A stretch of 9,001 nt of DNA from Chloroflexota bacterium (GCA_022561675.1 JADFQT010000088.1:1-9001); one strand, 5' to 3'; counted from the stretch's first letter, positions 1 through 6,916 are shown. Made by a program: numbers and translations. The notes: generated from the letters alone by a model not told the origin.

Positions 1-105
1 GGCGGCCAGAAACGGCGTATCGATCAGGACCGCTTTCCAGGGAATGGTCTGAGGATGGAAATGGCATAATCTTGGCCCGATTTAGACATCGTCTATTGGC
101 AAAAA
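1..105. other. Left edge, no assignable gene
   Basis: This stretch lies downstream of the minus-strand sugar dehydrogenase. An open plus-strand frame runs from base 1 to a TAA at 67-69 (about 22 codons) and could be the tail of a gene outside the window, but its residues match no family I recognise. On the minus strand one frame is open to the window edge without a convincing start or ribosome binding site. I cannot assign either. Confidence 0.3.
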
Positions 106-1653
106 CTAGGGCCTGTTCGACCCTCCTGCTCGCGCTGCCAGTTGCACCAGGCCCAGATCTATTTGCTGCCCTACTTCAACCACCAGCCGCCGCTGATAGG
201 AAGAGTAGCCCGGCGCCGCTATGCCTAGGCGGTAAGTCCCAGATTCCAGTTCTAAGCTGAAGTTTCCTTGAGCCGCTGCCTGAACCAGCAAAGGTGGTTC
301 CGAATCCTCCGGAATGAGCCGCAGAATTTTGTCGTCCCCAGGAAAGGGCCTTCCTCGCCCGTCTCGGTTGCTGGTGCTGAAGTAAATATAGCCGTCGGGG
401 CCGAGGGTCACGGCCCGCAGCCGGCCAAACTCTTCAAGAAATAGTATCTGCTGGGAACTCACTGACCGGAATTCCGGGGGTTTGAGACCGATGCGACGCA
501 AGTGCGATCCCTTGAGGTTGGCAAAGATGAAGTCGCCGTCCCAGGAGGCGGCCAGCGATTCCCCGGTATAAAACGCCGCGCCAGCGAGGGCGATGGTGGG
601 GGTGAAGGCCAGGATAGGGTCCAGGTAAGCGCCGTTGGAAGACGCTCCAGTAACTTGGGGCCAGCCATAGTTGCCGCCCGCTACCAGGATGTTTATCTCG
701 TCGTCCTGGCTGGGACCATGCTCGGTGATGAAGAGGTCGCCGGTTTCCGGGTGCCAGTCAAGCCCCTGGGGATTGCGGTGTCCGTAGCTGTAGACAAAGG
801 AACCGGGGAAGGGGTTATCCGCCGGAACCGAACCGTCCCTCTCCAGGCGCAGGATTTTGCCGGAGAGTGACTCCAGGCTTTGCGCGTTATCAGCGGACTG
901 GGCATCCCCCATGGTCACATAAAGTTTGTCGTCCGGGCCGAACCGCAGCCGGCAGCCGTTGTGGTTTCGCGCGGCAGGAATATTGTCCAGAATTACCTGG
1001 AGGTCTCCGGCCCGGCCACCGGAATCGGTCAGTCGGGCGATCCGATTAAGCAGGCCACCGGAATCCGTCCGATAAGTGTAGCAAACGTAGAGATGACTGT
1101 TGTCGGCGAAATTTGGATCCACCGCGATCCCCATCAGTCCCGCCTCAGATACGCTGGCCACATCCAGCACGGCCATCGGCTGCTCTAACAGCTGGCCGTT
1201 CTGGATGACCCGGATACGCCCGGGCCGCTCCGTCACCAACATTCGTCCGTCGGGGGTAAATGCCAGGGCCCAGGGAACCTCCAGGCCCTCCGCCACCGTT
1301 TCGGCCGTCACCCGCTCTGAAATTCGGATAACAGTGATGGTTGCCGCGCCGGCATCCTGGGCGCCGGACAGCTCAATGCGCCCTTTGACCACCGCGACGG
1401 GCCCCGGGCTTCCAGCGGCCTCCGTCGAAAGCGGCGGGGGAACCGAGCCCAGCAACCGAGTCGGCGTGGCCGGGGAAGGGGCGGGAATTGGGGTCGCCTG
1501 GGCCTCGGTCGGCGAAGGGGACGGCGAGATCGTTGGCGACAAAGCCGTATCCGGAGCAACCGTGGGCACGGTAGCGGTGCAGGCTATTGAAAGACAGGCC
1601 AAAGTCGCCAATATGCGAAGAAAGCCTTGATTAACCCTTTTATTGCGGGTCAT
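106..1653 (-). CDS. PQQ-dependent sugar (aldose/sorbosone) dehydrogenase-like lipoprotein
   Basis: Predicted exported lipoprotein of 515 residues in the soluble glucose/sorbosone dehydrogenase family, beta-propellers that oxidise sugars using PQQ and pass electrons to a separate acceptor. The signal peptide ends in a lipobox, LSIAC, with the lipid-attachment Cys at residue 25. A Thr/Pro/Ser-rich tether covers about residues 26-85. The propeller covers about 112-449: it opens with EGLEVPWALAFTPDGR, has NHNGCRLRFGPD around 230-241 (His231 matches the family catalytic His), then GHRNPQGLDW and EHGPSQDDEINIL, and closes with GDDKILRLIP. Residues 88-108 and 456-507 look like two halves of a carboxypeptidase-regulatory-like beta-sandwich (GRIELSG...ATITV, and GNFSLELESGTYRLGIAAPGY), so the propeller seems inserted within it. 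A GAGG ribosome binding site lies 7 bases before the ATG; the stop is TAG. It is divergent from the asparaginase-like gene. Actual substrate and PQQ use are inferred from the family only. Confidence 0.9.
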   Translation of the reverse strand: MTRNKRVNQGFLRILATLACLSIACTATVPTVAPDTALSPTISPSPSPTEAQATPIPAPSPATPTRLLGSVPPPLSTEAAGSPGPVAVVKGRIELSGAQDAGAATITVIRISERVTAETVAEGLEVPWALAFTPDGRMLVTERPGRIRVIQNGQLLEQPMAVLDVASVSEAGLMGIAVDPNFADNSHLYVCYTYRTDSGGLLNRIARLTDSGGRAGDLQVILDNIPAARNHNGCRLRFGPDDKLYVTMGDAQSADNAQSLESLSGKILRLERDGSVPADNPFPGSFVYSYGHRNPQGLDWHPETGDLFITEHGPSQDDEINILVAGGNYGWPQVTGASSNGAYLDPILAFTPTIALAGAAFYTGESLAASWDGDFIFANLKGSHLRRIGLKPPEFRSVSSQQILFLEEFGRLRAVTLGPDGYIYFSTSNRDGRGRPFPGDDKILRLIPEDSEPPLLVQAAAQGNFSLELESGTYRLGIAAPGYSSYQRRLVVEVGQQIDLGLVQLAARAGGSNRP

Positions 1654-1787
1654 GGGATGGCCTCGGCTGAGTTACTTGCTAAATGACCGGCCAAATGATT
1701 GGAATGTACCAAAATCGCCGCAACCTGGGGGGCTCTCCTACATCCTACTCGATTATTCCCTTTCGCCGCATTTTACGATAGGCAAGG

Positions 1788-1793
1788 TATACT
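1788..1793 (+). promoter_or_regulatory. Possible -10 element for the asparaginase-like gene
   Basis: TATACT lies about 95 bases upstream of the ATG, in the 234-base region between the divergent dehydrogenase and asparaginase-like genes. I find no good -35 at 16-18 bases upstream, so this is a weak call. The rest of this region shows no clear terminator or operator, and I found no convincing promoter for the dehydrogenase on the minus strand. Confidence 0.3.
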
Positions 1794-1887
1794 GGACCTG
1801 TCAGGTTGGGAGCGATAGTCTTTTCGGATAAGTCCAACTCCGAAAGCGGGTAGCTATCCCCTGAATCAGTCGAAAGGAGACCAAAAA

Positions 1888-2898
1888 ATGGCGAGCCAAC
1901 TCAAGCCCAGGGTCTATCTTATAGGTACTGGGGGCAGCATCTCGTTTGTGGGCGATTACCGCACCGACTACATAAACTACAGCTATAGTAACCGGCACCT
2001 TACCATCCAGGAGATGCTGGACCGGGTCCCAGAGGTGCAGCAATTTGCGGAGGTATTGCCCGAGCAACTGATCAATGTGGGCAGCACCGAGGTCGGCCCC
2101 CCGCATTGGCTGCAGCTGGCCCGGCGAATAAACCAGATATTTGATGCAGACCCGGACGCCGCCGGTGTGGCCATTACCCACGGCACCGCCACCCTGGAGG
2201 AAACGGCCTACTTCCTAAACCTTACCGTCAAAAGTCACCGTCCGGTGGTGATCACCGGGGCCATGAGGCCGCCCACTGGATTGGCTACCGACGCGGACAT
2301 CAACCTGATAGATTGCATTCGGGTTGCCGCCTCACCCGAATCGGCGGGCCGGGGAGTCCTGACCATCTTGAATAATGAGATTCAGGCTGCCCGGGATGTG
2401 ACCAAGACCAATAGCTACCGGCTGGAAACCTTCCGGTCCAATGAGCTAGGATGCCTTGGTTACGCCGACTCCGATGAGCAAATTGTGTTTTATCGGACTC
2501 CTACCCGCAGCCATACCCTGGATACCGAATTCCAGGTTTCGGAAGGCACCGAACTGCCGCGGGTGGACATCGCCTACGCCTATGCCGGGGCGGACGGCCT
2601 GGTGATCCGGGCTTTCGCCGACGCCGGAGTGCCGGGCCTGGTGGCCGCCGGTTTGGGCAGCGGAGGCTCATCCCCGGAGTTCATGGCCGCTCTGAAGGAC
2701 GCCAACGCGGCGGGAACGAAAGTGGTCATCGCCACCCACACGGGCAACGGACGGGTTATGCGGACCAGGCGGTTTCAGGAGGAAGGCTACATCGTCGCGG
2801 ATAATCTCGCCCCCAAAAAGGCTCGCATTCTACTCATGCTGGCCCTTACTCGGACCGATGACCCGTCGGAAATCCAGCGAATGATGCTGACCTACTGA
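1888..2898 (+). CDS. Asparaginase-family amidohydrolase with altered active-site residues
   Basis: A 336-residue cytoplasmic-type protein (no signal peptide) of the bacterial L-asparaginase/glutaminase fold, which normally hydrolyses asparagine to aspartate and ammonia. The family signatures are present in order: IGTGGSI at 12-18, NVGS at 63-66, ITHGTATLEETAYFL at 96-110, VVITGAMRP at 120-128, DVTKTNS at 170-176, and a C-terminal domain with HTGNGRV. The length matches the family. Compared with E. coli type II enzyme, the nucleophile Thr12 position is Ser17 and the Asp90 position is Ala101, while Thr89 (Thr100) and Lys162 (Lys173) are kept. The underlying codons are AGC and GCC. The start is supported by AAAGGAGA, with GGAG 8 bases before the ATG. 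The family call is firm, but asparaginase activity is not: it could act on another amide or be catalytically weak. No partner gene adjoins it to indicate a substrate. Confidence 0.9.
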   Translation: MASQLKPRVYLIGTGGSISFVGDYRTDYINYSYSNRHLTIQEMLDRVPEVQQFAEVLPEQLINVGSTEVGPPHWLQLARRINQIFDADPDAAGVAITHGTATLEETAYFLNLTVKSHRPVVITGAMRPPTGLATDADINLIDCIRVAASPESAGRGVLTILNNEIQAARDVTKTNSYRLETFRSNELGCLGYADSDEQIVFYRTPTRSHTLDTEFQVSEGTELPRVDIAYAYAGADGLVIRAFADAGVPGLVAAGLGSGGSSPEFMAALKDANAAGTKVVIATHTGNGRVMRTRRFQEEGYIVADNLAPKKARILLMLALTRTDDPSEIQRMMLTY

Positions 2899-2963
2899 GG
2901 CGGCTAGGCCGTTGACGTTCTCCCACCTTGCTGACGTAAGCCCGGCTGTGCGATGTTGTAGAG

Positions 2964-2980
2964 GATATAGTTAACATATC
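2964..2980. promoter_or_regulatory. AT-rich near-palindrome, possible operator
   Basis: GATATAGTTAACATATC stands in the gap between the asparaginase-like gene and the cytochrome gene. It has a perfect GTTAAC centre and GATAT/ATATC arms, offset by one base. It is much more AT-rich than its surroundings and could be a regulator site for the downstream gene. A weak -10-like TATAGT follows at 3002-3007 without a good -35. No Rho-independent terminator with a T-run follows the asparaginase-like gene. Confidence 0.3.
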
Positions 2981-3055
2981 TAGCCTTCCGCCAGGCTCCT
3001 CTATAGTAAAATCATGGTGGCCTCTCAAATAACTCGAACAACACCGAAGGTCCGA

Positions 3056-3922
3056 ATGCCGCCCATTGGTCTGGTTAAGCTCTCTGCGCTAGTTATCTTT
3101 CTACCCTTAATGCTGACCGCAGCAGCCTGTGGCGCAGCAGCAGCACCAACCGTTGTTGCAACGCCGGAACCTACGCCTGCTCTTGCCAGCACGCCTTCTC
3201 CGACGATAGCCCTCGAAGCTCATGGACAACAGCTGTTCGTGGAAAAGGGATGTGCAGCTTGCCACGGCCAGAATGCGGAAGGTTCTGCTATCGCACCAGC
3301 GTTGCCTGGGCATACGGCCGAGCAGGTGAGGCGGCAGGTGCGTAACCCCATCGGCGCCATGCCTAGATTCGGGCCAGAAAAAATCAACGATGAGGAATTG
3401 GAAAAACTCATCGAGTTCATCAGCGAGTTGAAATCTGATGGCCATGGAGAGCCACTGGATTTGTCCATGGGTGACGTAATAACTATGCATCACTGGATGG
3501 CGATTCTAGCTCTCAAAGCCGACCGGGTGACCGAAGCAAAACACCACGTCAAACACATCATAGGGTTGGTTGAGGACGCCGACCATCGGCGCCAAATGGA
3601 AGTGGTGCTTGACGCCCTCGAGGAAAACCACCTACACGATGCGGAACATGCTGTAGAAGGAATGCTAGCCGGAACGGCGGAGCCGGAATTAAGCCTCGGT
3701 GAGCTCCATTTACAGATGGTTTTGTCGGCCCTTGCTGTTGATGACGCTGAGGATGCCCGACATCATTTGGATCACTTTATGGAAGAGGCTGAACCTTCGC
3801 AAGTTGACCTGGCTGAGGAAGTCAGGGGTCACTTGAACGCGGGCGAACTCCACGAAGCGGAGCAGCTGGCCAAAGAGATTATTGAGGATATGCCGCACCG
3901 CCACCACCAACATGACAACTAA
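3056..3922 (+). CDS. Monohaem c-type cytochrome lipoprotein with His-rich helical tail
   Basis: Predicted exported electron-transfer lipoprotein of 288 residues. A hydrophobic signal segment ends in TAAAC (Cys25; the lipobox is loose because the usual Leu at -3 is Ala), followed by an Ala/Pro/Thr tether. The haem domain has CAACH at 66-70 and a candidate distal ligand Met102 in GAMPRFG, typical of small class I cytochromes c. Residues 130-288 are a predicted helical tail with 20 histidines, made of two related units (about 136-204, starting LSMGD, and 212-279, starting LSLGE), each holding a helix with paired His and a closing LHDAE/LHEAE helix; it ends in HRHHQHDN. I do not recognise this tail. 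I chose ATG 3056 because GAAGG lies 5 bases upstream and it gives a 24-residue signal peptide. An in-frame ATG at 3014 adds 14 residues but has no ribosome binding site. A-/T-ending codons are more common than in neighbouring genes. Confidence 0.85.
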   Translation: MPPIGLVKLSALVIFLPLMLTAAACGAAAAPTVVATPEPTPALASTPSPTIALEAHGQQLFVEKGCAACHGQNAEGSAIAPALPGHTAEQVRRQVRNPIGAMPRFGPEKINDEELEKLIEFISELKSDGHGEPLDLSMGDVITMHHWMAILALKADRVTEAKHHVKHIIGLVEDADHRRQMEVVLDALEENHLHDAEHAVEGMLAGTAEPELSLGELHLQMVLSALAVDDAEDARHHLDHFMEEAEPSQVDLAEEVRGHLNAGELHEAEQLAKEIIEDMPHRHHQHDN

Positions 3923-3978
3923 CCTGTTGCCTTGAATACAGTCCTGTTTCAACGCGTATCCCGCCCGTAAAGTTAAGA

Positions 3979-4047
3979 GTTCGGCTTGGAAATGCTCGGT
4001 GACTACAAAATGTCTTTCCCAGCCTTGCCATCTTTGTAGAGCCGAAC
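3979..4047. repeat. Nested inverted repeat in the intergenic region
   Basis: In the 238-base gap between the cytochrome and the molybdoenzyme, GTTCGGCT (3979-3986) pairs with AGCCGAAC (4040-4047), and inside it CTACAAA (4003-4009) pairs with TTTGTAG (4033-4039). On the right the two arms are contiguous; on the left they are separated by 16 bases, so an RNA would fold as a long stem with a one-sided bulge and a 23-base apical loop. There is no T-run after it on the plus strand, so it is not a simple terminator. Function unknown. Confidence 0.45.
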
Positions 4048-4105
4048 CGCGAGTTCCTGCTGCCCATCGTTTAGCTTCCTCTGCCTCCCCCCGGCTGCCG
4101 GGTAG

Positions 4106-4111
4106 TATAAT
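4106..4111 (+). promoter_or_regulatory. Possible -10 element for the sulfite-oxidase-type gene
   Basis: A consensus TATAAT lies 50 bases before the ATG of the molybdoenzyme gene. The C-rich bases 16-18 positions upstream give no recognisable -35, and the extended -10 TG is absent (TAG instead). The call rests on the hexamer and its position only. Confidence 0.38.
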
Positions 4112-4160
4112 CTGCGCAAGTTAATTCGCAGGTGGCAATTTCAGGGCATCGAGGTGGTGG

Positions 4161-5273
4161 ATGACCCAGCAAGACGTGACGCGGCGCTTCCCCACGGTAG
4201 GCGATGGCAGCGGCCTGTTTTCCGAAGACAGTTTTTCCCGGGAGGAGGTGCAGCTGGCCCTGCGCAACCGGGGCATGCCGTTGGAGGCCCTGCGCTATGC
4301 CATTACCCCGGCTGGCATGCACTACTTGTTGGTCCACTTCGACATCCCCTTTGTGGAAGTCCAGGACTGGAGCCTGTCCGTTGGCGGGCTGGTCTCCCGA
4401 CCTTTGAGTCTCAGCCTGGATGAAATCCGGGCGCGACCTGCTCGCACGCTGGCGGTCACCATGGAGTGCGCCGGCAACGGCCGGGCGCTGCTTAGTCCCC
4501 GCTCCATCAGCCAGCCCTGGCTGCTGGAGGCAGTTAGTACCGCCGAGTGGACCGGCACTCCCTTGAAGCCTCTCTTGGAGGAGGCTGGTATGCAAGACGC
4601 GGCGACGGAGATTCTCTTCACCGGTCTGGACCAGGGCGTGCAGGGAGAGGAGGTTCAGTATTACCAGCGCAGCCTCAGTATTGCCGACGCTACTCGGGAT
4701 GAGGTTTTGCTGGCCTACGAAATGAACGGCCGGCCGCTGGAGCCCCAGCACGGCTATCCCTTGAGGCTAATTGTGCCGGGGTGGTACGGGATGACCAGTG
4801 TGAAATGGCTGGACGGCATCGAAGCCATCGACCATCACTTCGATGGCTATCAGATGGACCAAACCTACCGCTACTCCCAGTCTGCTGATGATCCTGGACA
4901 ACCCGTGGAAAGGATCCTAGTTCGCTCGCTGATGATACCGCCGGGCATACCGGATTTCTTGACCCGAGGAAGGCTGGTGGAAGCGGGCAACCTGGTTTTA
5001 ACGGGGAGAGCTTGGGCTGGCCCACTGGAGATTTCCAGGGTGGAGTTCAGCGAGGATGGTGGGGAAAGCTGGTCCCAGACCCAGTTGGGTGCGCCGGTCT
5101 CAGCTTTTGCCTGGCGTGAGTGGACGTTCCAGTGGGACGCCCGGCCCGGCAGGTATACCCTTTTCGTTCGCGCCACCGACTCCCAGGGCAATACCCAGCC
5201 GGTGGAGCAACCGTGGAACTACCAGGGAATGGGGAACAACATGGTTCAGCGGGTGGAAGTCTTAGTGGAATGA
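4161..5273 (+). CDS. Sulfite-oxidase-family molybdopterin oxidoreductase
   Basis: A 370-residue enzyme of the sulfite oxidase family, which binds one molybdopterin cofactor and does two-electron oxidations or reductions (sulfite to sulfate in the name-giving members). Residues about 45-230 form the Mo-cofactor domain, with the Mo-ligand Cys103 in VTMECAGNGR and further signatures WTGTPLKPLL, DEVLLAYEMNG, HGYPLRLIVPGWYG and VKWL. Residues about 245-370 form the Ig-like dimerisation domain (ISRVEFSEDGGESW, RYTLFVRATDSQGN). There is no haem domain, no Tat signal and no membrane segment, and an in-frame TAA at 4122-4124 leaves no room for one upstream, so I place it in the cytoplasm. The start is supported by GAGGT 5 bases before the ATG. 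Substrate and electron acceptor are unknown; the preceding cytochrome is exported, so it is not an obvious partner. Confidence 0.92.
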   Translation: MTQQDVTRRFPTVGDGSGLFSEDSFSREEVQLALRNRGMPLEALRYAITPAGMHYLLVHFDIPFVEVQDWSLSVGGLVSRPLSLSLDEIRARPARTLAVTMECAGNGRALLSPRSISQPWLLEAVSTAEWTGTPLKPLLEEAGMQDAATEILFTGLDQGVQGEEVQYYQRSLSIADATRDEVLLAYEMNGRPLEPQHGYPLRLIVPGWYGMTSVKWLDGIEAIDHHFDGYQMDQTYRYSQSADDPGQPVERILVRSLMIPPGIPDFLTRGRLVEAGNLVLTGRAWAGPLEISRVEFSEDGGESWSQTQLGAPVSAFAWREWTFQWDARPGRYTLFVRATDSQGNTQPVEQPWNYQGMGNNMVQRVEVLVE

Positions 5274-5337
5274 AGGGATAAGGCCCCTGCCCATTTTTGG
5301 AACAAAGACCTGCGGCGAGGTGAGGGGACAAAAACTC

Positions 5338-5531
5338 TCTCAAAATGTCACCCCGAGCCCTGCGGCGTTGCTCAGGATAAACTCCGCGAGGGGTCTAAAG
5401 CCCCTCGGCACATGGTCCCGACGCCATTGGCTATGGTGTAACAGCCGTGCTGACCCTTGAGGTTTTACGGGCCCAGGATTTAGATCCCTCAGTCGCTTCG
5501 CTCCTTCGGAATGACACTGGTCGTTTTGAGA
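5338..5531. repeat. Imperfect inverted-repeat element (REP/MITE-like)
   Basis: The gap after the molybdoenzyme holds a non-coding element whose ends mirror each other. TGTCACCCCGAG (5346-5357) faces the reverse complement of a right end reading TGTCATTCCGAA from 5516 inward. Inner parts also match (GAGGGGTCTAAAG at 5388-5400 against GAGGGATCTAAAT read inward on the other strand near 5475-5490), and an outer TCTCAAAA (5338-5345) faces TTTTGAGA (5524-5531). The left half contains a perfect 7-bp hairpin, CGAGGGG/CCCCTCG (5387-5407). The right half has the motif TCGCTTCGCTCC. No ORF, transposase or clear target duplication is seen. It resembles multicopy intergenic elements I know from Chloroflexota genomes; copy number cannot be judged here. 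Confidence 0.55.
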
Positions 5532-5539
5532 TAGAGACT

Positions 5540-5572
5540 AAAAAGGGAGGCGGCTCATTGACCGCCTCCCTT
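5540..5572 (-). terminator. Rho-independent terminator for the CoA-transferase gene
   Basis: Read on the minus strand, an 11-bp perfect GC-rich stem (AAGGGAGGCGG with CCGCCTCCCTT) encloses an 8-base loop and is followed by TTTTT, the complement of AAAAA at 5540-5544. The T-run is on the minus-strand side, so it serves the CoA-transferase gene, about 130 bases after its stop. The intervening 5573-5698 holds no ORF I can support; it contains a weaker GC-rich inverted repeat, CCTCCC (5662-5667) with GGGAGG (5680-5685), lacking a T-run. Confidence 0.8.
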
Positions 5573-5698
5573 GGATAACCTAATCGTCGGGTCTTGGTGC
5601 GTATTCAGCCCCCTCCTAGCCGCTCCTTGTCAGCCCTTATCAAGGGGGACTTTCTAGACAGCCTCCCAACTCTTCCCGGGGGAGGGCCTAATGAGCGC

Positions 5699-6916
5699 CT
5701 AACCAGGAACTTCGTCGTAGTGGTCGAAGTTGGCTATCACCTTGCCCTCGTAAAGCCCCGCGATCTCCTCCTCCGAGTAGCCCAGCAATCCGCCCAGAAC
5801 CTCCTCGTTATGCTCGCCGACTTTGGGAGTGGAGCCGATAACGGTGGGTGTTCTGCTGAAGTGCCAGAAGTCCCCGGAGACCGCGATTTCACCGGCCAGG
5901 AAGTCGGGGACGTCCACCATCACCCGGCGCTCCCAGGGGTGAGGGTCCTGCGCTGCCTGTGCGATGGTGTTGACCGGCGCGGCGGTGATATCGTAGCGGG
6001 TGAAGTGGTCGATCGCCTCGTTCATGGTCATGTTGGCCAGAAGGGCATTCATCGCTTCGGTGACGGCATCCTTGTTCTTCATGCGCTCCGGGCGGGTGGT
6101 AAAGCGCGGGTCTTCCAGCCACTCCGGCTTACCCAGCGCGTTGCAGACTCGATGCCACTGGTGCTGGTCCCCGGCAGTAACCAGGACCCAGCCTTCCTTG
6201 CAGGGGTAAATCCCGCCGGGCGCCCCGTCGGCACCCGTACCCCGGCTTGGCTCAATGCCGGCGCCGTGGTAGGCGGAAATCGGTATTTCCGTGAAGCTGT
6301 AGCCGGTGTCGGCCAGACAGACGTCGATGGCTTGGCCCTCTCCAGAGCTTTCCCGCTCGTGCAGCGCGGCCAAAGTACCGATCGCCGAATGCAGAGCGGT
6401 GGTGCGGTCGATGATGGGCACGCCGGCGCGGATTGGCGGCATTCCGTCGTGTCCGGTGATCATGGCTATGCCGGACATGGTTTGTCCGATGGGGTCGTAG
6501 CCAATTTTTTCCCGGTAGGGACCGAACTGGCCGTAGGCCGAGACATTCACCATGACAATTCGGGGGTTCAGTTCCTTGAGCACGTCGTAGCCAAAGCCCA
6601 TGGTCTCTATGGTGCCGGGACGGAAATTCTGCAGCAGGACGTCGGAGATTTTGATCAGCTTGCGAAGGGCTTCCTTGCCTTCCTCCTTGCGCAGGTCCAT
6701 GCTGAGGCTTTTCTTGCCGCTGTTGTACTGGACCCAGTAGGAGCTTTGCTTCCGGACATAGGGGCCGTGATAGCGAGTCTCCTCACCACCCAGGCGCTCC
6801 ACCTTAATTACTTCCGCTCCCAGACGGGCTAATACCTGGGCGCACCGGGGGCCGGCTTGGTGTCGACCCAAGTCTATTACACGAATGCCATCCAGAGGAC
6901 CCCCTGAACCTGCCAT
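5699..6916 (-). CDS. CaiB/BaiF family (family III) CoA-transferase
   Basis: A 405-residue cytoplasmic enzyme of the family III CoA-transferases (formyl-CoA transferase, CaiB, BaiF), which move CoA between carboxylic acids through an aspartyl-CoA intermediate and work as interlocked dimers. It begins PLDGIRVIDLGRHQAGPRCAQ, followed by LGAEVIKVE, then LLQNFRPGT, SAYGQFGPY and GVPIIDRTTALHSAIGTLAAL; Asp170 in the IID motif sits where the catalytic Asp169 of formyl-CoA transferase lies. The C-terminal part has the usual KEGWVLVTAGDQHQWHR, APVNTIAQAAQDPH and GEHNEEVLGGLLGYSEEEI. Length is normal. I chose ATG at 6914-6916 because AAGGGG lies 8 bases upstream; the in-frame GTG three codons earlier overlaps that site. 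A promoter and a terminator flank it, suggesting a single-gene unit. The acyl substrate cannot be told from sequence, and no neighbouring dehydrogenase or hydratase points to a pathway. Confidence 0.95.
   Translation of the reverse strand: MAGSGGPLDGIRVIDLGRHQAGPRCAQVLARLGAEVIKVERLGGEETRYHGPYVRKQSSYWVQYNSGKKSLSMDLRKEEGKEALRKLIKISDVLLQNFRPGTIETMGFGYDVLKELNPRIVMVNVSAYGQFGPYREKIGYDPIGQTMSGIAMITGHDGMPPIRAGVPIIDRTTALHSAIGTLAALHERESSGEGQAIDVCLADTGYSFTEIPISAYHGAGIEPSRGTGADGAPGGIYPCKEGWVLVTAGDQHQWHRVCNALGKPEWLEDPRFTTRPERMKNKDAVTEAMNALLANMTMNEAIDHFTRYDITAAPVNTIAQAAQDPHPWERRVMVDVPDFLAGEIAVSGDFWHFSRTPTVIGSTPKVGEHNEEVLGGLLGYSEEEIAGLYEGKVIANFDHYDEVPG

Noticed and set aside
3014..3055. ATG at 3014 as the start of the cytochrome gene
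   Set aside because: It has no ribosome binding site and would give an overlong signal peptide; ATG 3056 has GAAGG 5 bases upstream.
4033..4051. T-box-like bases (ACCGCG at 4046-4051) after a stem
   Set aside because: The rest of the T-box consensus, a specifier loop and a terminator are lacking, and the downstream gene is not an aminoacyl-tRNA synthetase or amino acid gene.
4071..4751. A 226-codon minus-strand open frame over the start of the molybdoenzyme gene
   Set aside because: It overlaps a well-supported gene on the other strand, has no ribosome binding site or family motif, and is Gln/Gly/Ala-rich in the way of shadow frames.
5387..5407. A perfect 7-bp hairpin as plus-strand terminator of the molybdoenzyme gene
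   Set aside because: No T-run follows it, and it lies inside the inverted-repeat element, so it is better explained as part of that repeat.
5594..6832. A long plus-strand open frame of 412 codons opposite the CoA-transferase gene
   Set aside because: It is antisense to a gene with full family motifs; its own translation is low in recognisable structure and matches no family, as expected for a GC-rich shadow frame.
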